Assembly: GCA_947652605.1 (NCBI GenBank)
Contig: OX393578.1
Coordinates: 248,001-312,000 of the forward strand
From: Elmis aenea
Taxonomy: Eukaryota; Arthropoda; Insecta; Coleoptera; Elmidae
DNA length: 64,000 nucleotides
Direction: 5' to 3'
Position numbers and translations under genes: made by a program. The notes beneath the pieces were generated by a model, which was given only the letters and a program-made list of their open reading frames with translations, was not told the DNA's origin and made no database searches. Of this stretch, positions 59,402 through 64,000 are shown in pieces (positions within the stretch are counted from its first letter, which is position 1; each line of letters starts with the position of its first letter).

Positions 59402-61764
59402 TCATCGGATGTCCTTCATGTTCTGCTTTGAGCCGAATATCTTGAGCATTTGTTCTTCATAATCGTTTATGTTGCGCTTCATAAGTTGCATACACGGCCC
59501 TAATAGTCTCTCAAACGCTTCCACATCAAGGACTGAAAAATTAACAAAAACACAAGTTACATTAAATGACACTATAACAACGAAACTTATAAAACGGTAT
59601 CAACGTCCAACAGTTTCAGATCAACTTAACAAATTTTGAATTTTCGCTTAACATTTCGAACGTTGGAGCAGTTGTCCAACATAAAACAAATGAGTTGTAA
59701 ATTCAGACATTTTTTTATCATGACAAAATACTTAAAAAAAAAAACAAATGCTTAAGTATTTTAAGAATTAGTTATTGTACTAACAAGCAAGTTTAATGTC
59801 TTCAACTGCATACGCAGAAGCAGCTCTTGGTCTGTGCGTTACCAGTGCAAGTTCTCCAAAATATCCTCCATTTGTAATGCGATTAACCTCAACCTCCTGT
59901 CCATCGTCTAATACAGTTATCGAAACAGTTCCAGATTCTACAAAATACATGCCATCGGCAGCGTCACCTTGTTTGATGATCCTTTCGCCGGCACTATAGT
60001 GCCTAGGAACGAGCGCATCAGCAAGATTCATGCGTTCATAAGGCTGTAATGTTTTTAGCATTGGCACACTTTCTATTAGAGCCTCGTACATTTTTCTTTT
60101 TCTAAATGCCGATTTAAGTAAGATGCGCCTGAAAGTCTGTCGATCCATCGCCCAGAGGGACCCTGGCGTCACTGCCTTTACAGTTGCAGCTCGTGGCATG
60201 TTATATAATAAGGCTAATTCTCCGAAACTACCGCTGTTATCATAAGTGTGAACATGATTTGGTTCTTGTTCAGGTTCTCCCACGAGGGCATGATAAATAC
60301 CACTGCAAAAAAACATAATTTCATGGAAAAACGAGTAAACTGTCGGGTTACAAAAAAAAGTCATTTATAAAATTAAGTACAATGATTTTTAAATGGAACA
60401 CATTTCTACATGATTATAAATGTGTACGAACTTTCAAGTAAATACAAGTTCCAAGATATCTTTTACTTTTAGTCAACATGCTTAGGCGGCTACAATTTTT
60501 TTAAGTAAACAGGCCAATACTATAAAAGTGCTACAAGACCAAAATAAAGTATTATACTTGAAAATAAAATGTGTACATAGTCTGCATACAAGATGAGCAA
60601 TTTTAGTTTAATATCAAATCGATTAATATAACTCGGAGATCTCCAAATGTTCTTGGATGGCATACTCACAACAGAACTAACAACGGAGTACGTACATTAA
60701 TTTTCTTGTCATTTCATGTTAAAATTAAACGTTGAAAGTACCACAGGCCTTTGCTAAGTTGCACTTATATCAAGAATATTTCACACATAGTTTAAATTTT
60801 AGAATCGACGAAATTTTCTTGAAATTAAAGAAATCAATCTCCTTGGCAAAATCTTGTTATCTACCTGCTCTGGTACATAAATGATACTAGATTGTACGTG
60901 TTCAATTACATTAATAACCTTGAAACAAAAGTGTAAAGCAAGGCATAATGATGTGATACTCGGCAATTATCTCCTCTATTCTGATATATTACAAAAGCTT
61001 TTTTTCTAAAGCAATGAACATCATTTATTTGCTTAACTGTGCTACCAATTAAACATATGCAATACTTGTCTATGCTTCAATAATTCCTGCACAAATGCAT
61101 ATATTTGCCCGGAGTTTTAAGAGATTTTTTAAAAACTAATTTTTGACTTTGGAAAAACTTTTTAAAAATAGTAAAACAATATTTGTTAATTTAAATAATT
61201 TTAAAGCAGTACTAAGTGGGTAAACTAATCAAAAGTTTTATTTGGAACTTATAAAATATACCGACGTGTACATTATTTTGAAGTATGTATTATGTAATAA
61301 TTTTCAGTAACACGAAACATAGTAATTAAATAACTGAGTAGCAAAAATTAACAAAATCCTGTCCTAAACATTCACTTGATTAAAAGTAATTGTAAATAAA
61401 AAGCTACACACTGTTTACACAATAAATTATAAAAAAGCAACACTTAATGAAACGTTCAAAGACAGATACAACAGATCAAATTACCTTTCAATAACATAGA
61501 AATTATCTCCATCATCACCTTGCTTGATAACCAGTTCTCCTTCTTTTACTTTTCTTTCAAACATGGCATCTAATACGTCCTGCATTTGTTCTTTATCCAA
61601 TGATCGGAAAAGAAGGATATGACGAACAGATTCTGCCAGTCGCTGACGTTGTTCATCGGACTTAGGGTATACCAATTTTGTACCATCATCTTCATCTTCT
61701 TCGGGGTCATAAGTTTCAGCAAATACTGATTTACGCCGTCCTGAGAAACGACCTACAGGTGGCT
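59402..61764 (-). CDS. Pka-R2: PKA type II regulatory subunit (3' exons; partial)
   Basis: RII subunits hold the PKA catalytic subunit inactive until cAMP binds. Three exons with matching phases are visible: 61485-61764, 59785-60302 and 59402-59532, about 309 residues. The first opens with the inhibitor site [19 protein letters not shown]. Its serine follows the RRxS pattern, so this is a phosphorylatable RII site and not an RI pseudosubstrate. cAMP domain A follows ([20 protein letters not shown], then [20 protein letters not shown]). Domain B follows ([40 protein letters not shown]). Both phosphate-binding cassettes keep their Glu and Arg. The last exon reads [20 protein letters not shown] and ends NMKDIR. 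The N-terminal dimerisation/docking domain is absent from the 2.2 kb upstream of 61764, so its exon lies beyond the window. Confidence 0.95.
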
Positions 61765-62643
61765 CTAAAATAAAACAAAACACACAGTCAACATACAGTT
61801 TATTAACAGGAAATAAAAAGATTTTACCAGAAAATTCTGTCATTAGTGCCGATGGCACTAAAATTAATAACAAACTAATGTTCATTTAATAAGTGATTGC
61901 AAAAATAAGGCAAAAATGTTGTGGGATTTCGTCAAGGCAAGCGTACACCCACTTCACGAACCAATAACAAAAACTCTACAACAAATTAAACAATATGTAC
62001 CTACAATTTATAGCACCATTTGTTGGGCCTTTCTCAAATACCACGAAAAATGTACAAGCATGAAAATAGCTGTACGCTTTAATACCTTAATAGTATTTAT
62101 ATTATTCATGAATTTCAATTTCGTTTTCTATTGAAGTTTATAATAATTAAGCACTACCTATTCATAAAGCTATTTGCTAAAATTTACCGATTACTGATTT
62201 TGCATTAACAAGTTTTATTATATTACAGAGTTCAAAATTAATTTTCGTACATTCGAACTTCTCCTAGCAATAATCATACGAAAACAAATTGCATTTGTTC
62301 TTGCTATCGCTTCTTAGCATCTTTATAATAAATTAGTAAAAATGAAAGATCAACAAATTAAATCATTAGCATTTAATTTATTTCTTAAATAAGGAATCCA
62401 TCTCGTTTCTTTTTATTGACTGACTTACAAGTATGTAATGCAAAATTGATGTTTGTTTCATTTTAAATACTCGTACTTTTCGAATATCAATTTTAACACA
62501 CTTTGTTCAGTTTAAAACTTATTTCAAAGAAAATGCAAAGACTAAAAATTTTCAACTTAAATCATACCAATTATAAAAATAAAACCTAAACGGCCACCAA
62601 TAAACTGGTTAGTTTTATACACTAAAATTTCAAGGTGATTGCT
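61765..62643. other. PKA RII intron (upstream part), featureless
   Basis: AT-rich DNA upstream of the first visible PKA RII exon, presumably intronic. The 72-codon plus frame at 61916-62134 has no recognisable domain. Nothing else is supported. Confidence 0.45.
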
Positions 62644-63042
62644 TTAAGGTCAACTCACACCGGCATGGTGGCGCTGCCGATCCGCGATCACTATAATAAG
62701 TAACCTGGTTAAGCAGCAGGGGTGGGCGATATCGAAATTATATCGATATATATACCTAAATTATATCGATATATATCGAAATTATATCGGTATAAAACGG
62801 GGCGGGAAGCTAAAAAAGTAAAAAACTGAAAAAAAGAGACTGGTGACTTAAAAAAAAAGCTTCTCGCCCTTATTTCTGTTGTCCATACCACGAAATATCG
62901 ATGTCCGATATCAAACTTATATCGATGTCCGATATCAAACTTATATCGATATATCGCCCACCCCTATTACGTAGTTAAAGTAACTTGGTTTCTTATTAAA
63001 GTAATCGTGGATCGCCACCGTGCCGGTGTGAGTTGACCTTAA
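62644..63042. mobile_element. TTAA-flanked MITE (outer) carrying a nested MITE
   Basis: TTAA at 62644-62647 and 63039-63042 bracket ggtcaactcacaccggcatg and its complement ending gccggtgtgagttgacc. The inverted repeats extend for about 40 bp with a few mismatches and one small indel. The TTAA duplication points to a piggyBac-like origin. A second inverted-repeat element at 62717-62965 sits inside it. Confidence 0.85.
62717..62965. mobile_element. Inner MITE with caggggtgggcgatatcg ends
   Basis: The left end caggggtgggcgatatcgaa and right end tatatcgcccacccct form an inverted repeat of about 16 bp. Many atatcgatat palindromes lie inside. The CAGGGGTGGGC terminus resembles hAT elements, but I cannot find a clean 8-bp target duplication. 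It lies wholly inside the TTAA-flanked element and is therefore younger than it. Confidence 0.75.
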
Positions 63043-63102
63043 TCCTACAGCAACTTGTGTTGTTAATCCAGTCCACAAGTTGCCTAGGTTACTGTATATC
63101 AA

Positions 63103-63652
63103 TGTTTTTCAACCTCTTCAATGTTGCGGCACACGTTTGACAACACTAAAATTCGCGCCAAATTATATACAAGATGTTTGAATTTCGAGTTTATATTCTC
63201 TCATTATAATAGTTAGAGCATAGATTTAAACTTGACAAAGTTGCTAAATTTGGTGCTCATAAATAATCCGAAGAGAAATTGAAAATATTTCAAGGGGTAT
63301 CCAAAAAAATTTGGAAAAACTTGTAAGTACGATTTTTGAAAATCATCTATAACTCCTTTGGAGTACAAAATATATTCGTGTAAAAACATTGCCCAAGAAA
63401 CTTTTTAAGCTGAATCAAATGGTCATCACTAATTTGTTTTGGGTCGATTAGTTTTTGTTTCATGACATCCAACTTTATTTTTTCTGGCGGGTGCAATTTT
63501 TTCATGTCATAATTTAATAGATTTTTTTTTCCAAATTCATTGACGTATCACCCATGATATTTTACTTCTACATTAATAAATGGCAAAAAATGTACCCAAA
63601 GGAAAAAATAAAATTGGTAGTCATAAAACAAAAACAAACAGGTTGAAAAACA
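63103..63652. mobile_element. Short inverted-terminus element (possible hAT relic)
   Basis: tgtttttcaacc at 63103 and ggttgaaaaaca ending at 63652 are exact 12-bp complements 550 bp apart; the left end continues tcttcaatgttgcggcac. No target duplication was found and no frame is credible, so this is a tentative call. Confidence 0.45.
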
Positions 63653-64000
63653 CATATGTTACACAGTGACCTCAAAACGTTATAAAACATTTTTATGTGT
63701 AAAGAATGTTAGAAGTCTGTTACCACTACAAATTAACACTTTTAAGTAAATAAATTATTCAACATTGATAAAAACGAGTCTAAATAAAATTTAAAAAACA
63801 AAAACATTCACTACAAGTAAAACAGGATGTGCTGGAAAAAATGAAATATCATCAGTTAACAGTAAATATTAATTTTTAACAGAATAGTTACTATTCATGG
63901 ATATTGAAATATAATGGACATAGCTATGAAGCACAACTAATGCAAAATATAAATAGTACAAAATTAAAAAATTTATTATCAAAGACAAACATGACAAATC
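63653..64000. other. AT-rich DNA at window end
   Basis: No gene, RNA or repeat that I can support; probably still within the PKA RII upstream intron. Confidence 0.4.

Overview
The window is eukaryotic, almost certainly insect, nuclear DNA. The genes have introns with GT/AG borders, the non-repetitive DNA is AT-rich, and the recognisable genes are animal ones (RIC3, a Tctex-type dynein light chain, cyclin Q, and the type II regulatory subunit of PKA). Short inverted-repeat DNA transposons are scattered through introns and spacers. I cannot name the order or species from sequence alone.

The left half (1-33.7 kb) is a dense satellite domain with no gene I can support. It consists of two copies of one composite block. 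Each block has four parts in order: a 160-bp AT-rich satellite array, a short 8-bp repeat (CCCTCGGA), a mosaic of 36-bp minisatellite and 322/518-bp satellite units, and a 12-bp pyrimidine-rich minisatellite (TCCTCCTTCATC and variants). Block 1 runs from 1 (cut by the window edge) to about 14.36 kb, and block 2 from 14.36 to 32.51 kb. The satellite/8-bp junction recurs with an exact offset of 18,263 bp. A fourth satellite (353-355 bp, 32.5-33.7 kb) closes the domain and is a diverged relative of the 322-bp unit. The very long open frames here (up to 1,885 codons) come from 12-bp and 36-bp periods, both multiples of three, and are not taken as genes.

The right half (33.7-64 kb) is ordinary gene-bearing DNA. 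On the minus strand are RIC3 (38364-46001, 11 recognised coding exons), a Tctex-type dynein light chain (46845-47204) and the last three coding exons of the PKA RII subunit (59402-61764; its first exon lies beyond the window). On the plus strand are an unnamed two-exon gene that may derive from a P-element/THAP-type transposase (48082-48949) and cyclin Q (50634-52682). The dynein light chain and the unnamed gene diverge from a shared spacer of about 0.9 kb. The genes do not form a pathway: RIC3 is an ER chaperone for acetylcholine receptors, the light chain belongs to the dynein motor, cyclin Q activates CDK10, and PKA RII is the cAMP sensor of PKA.

Transposon remnants in the right half include two hAT-type MITEs with perfect 8-bp target duplications in one RIC3 intron, three TTAA-flanked elements, a nested MITE pair near 62.6-63.0 kb, and two abutting long inverted-repeat elements at 55.8-58.1 kb. 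One of the latter carries a broken mariner-type transposase.
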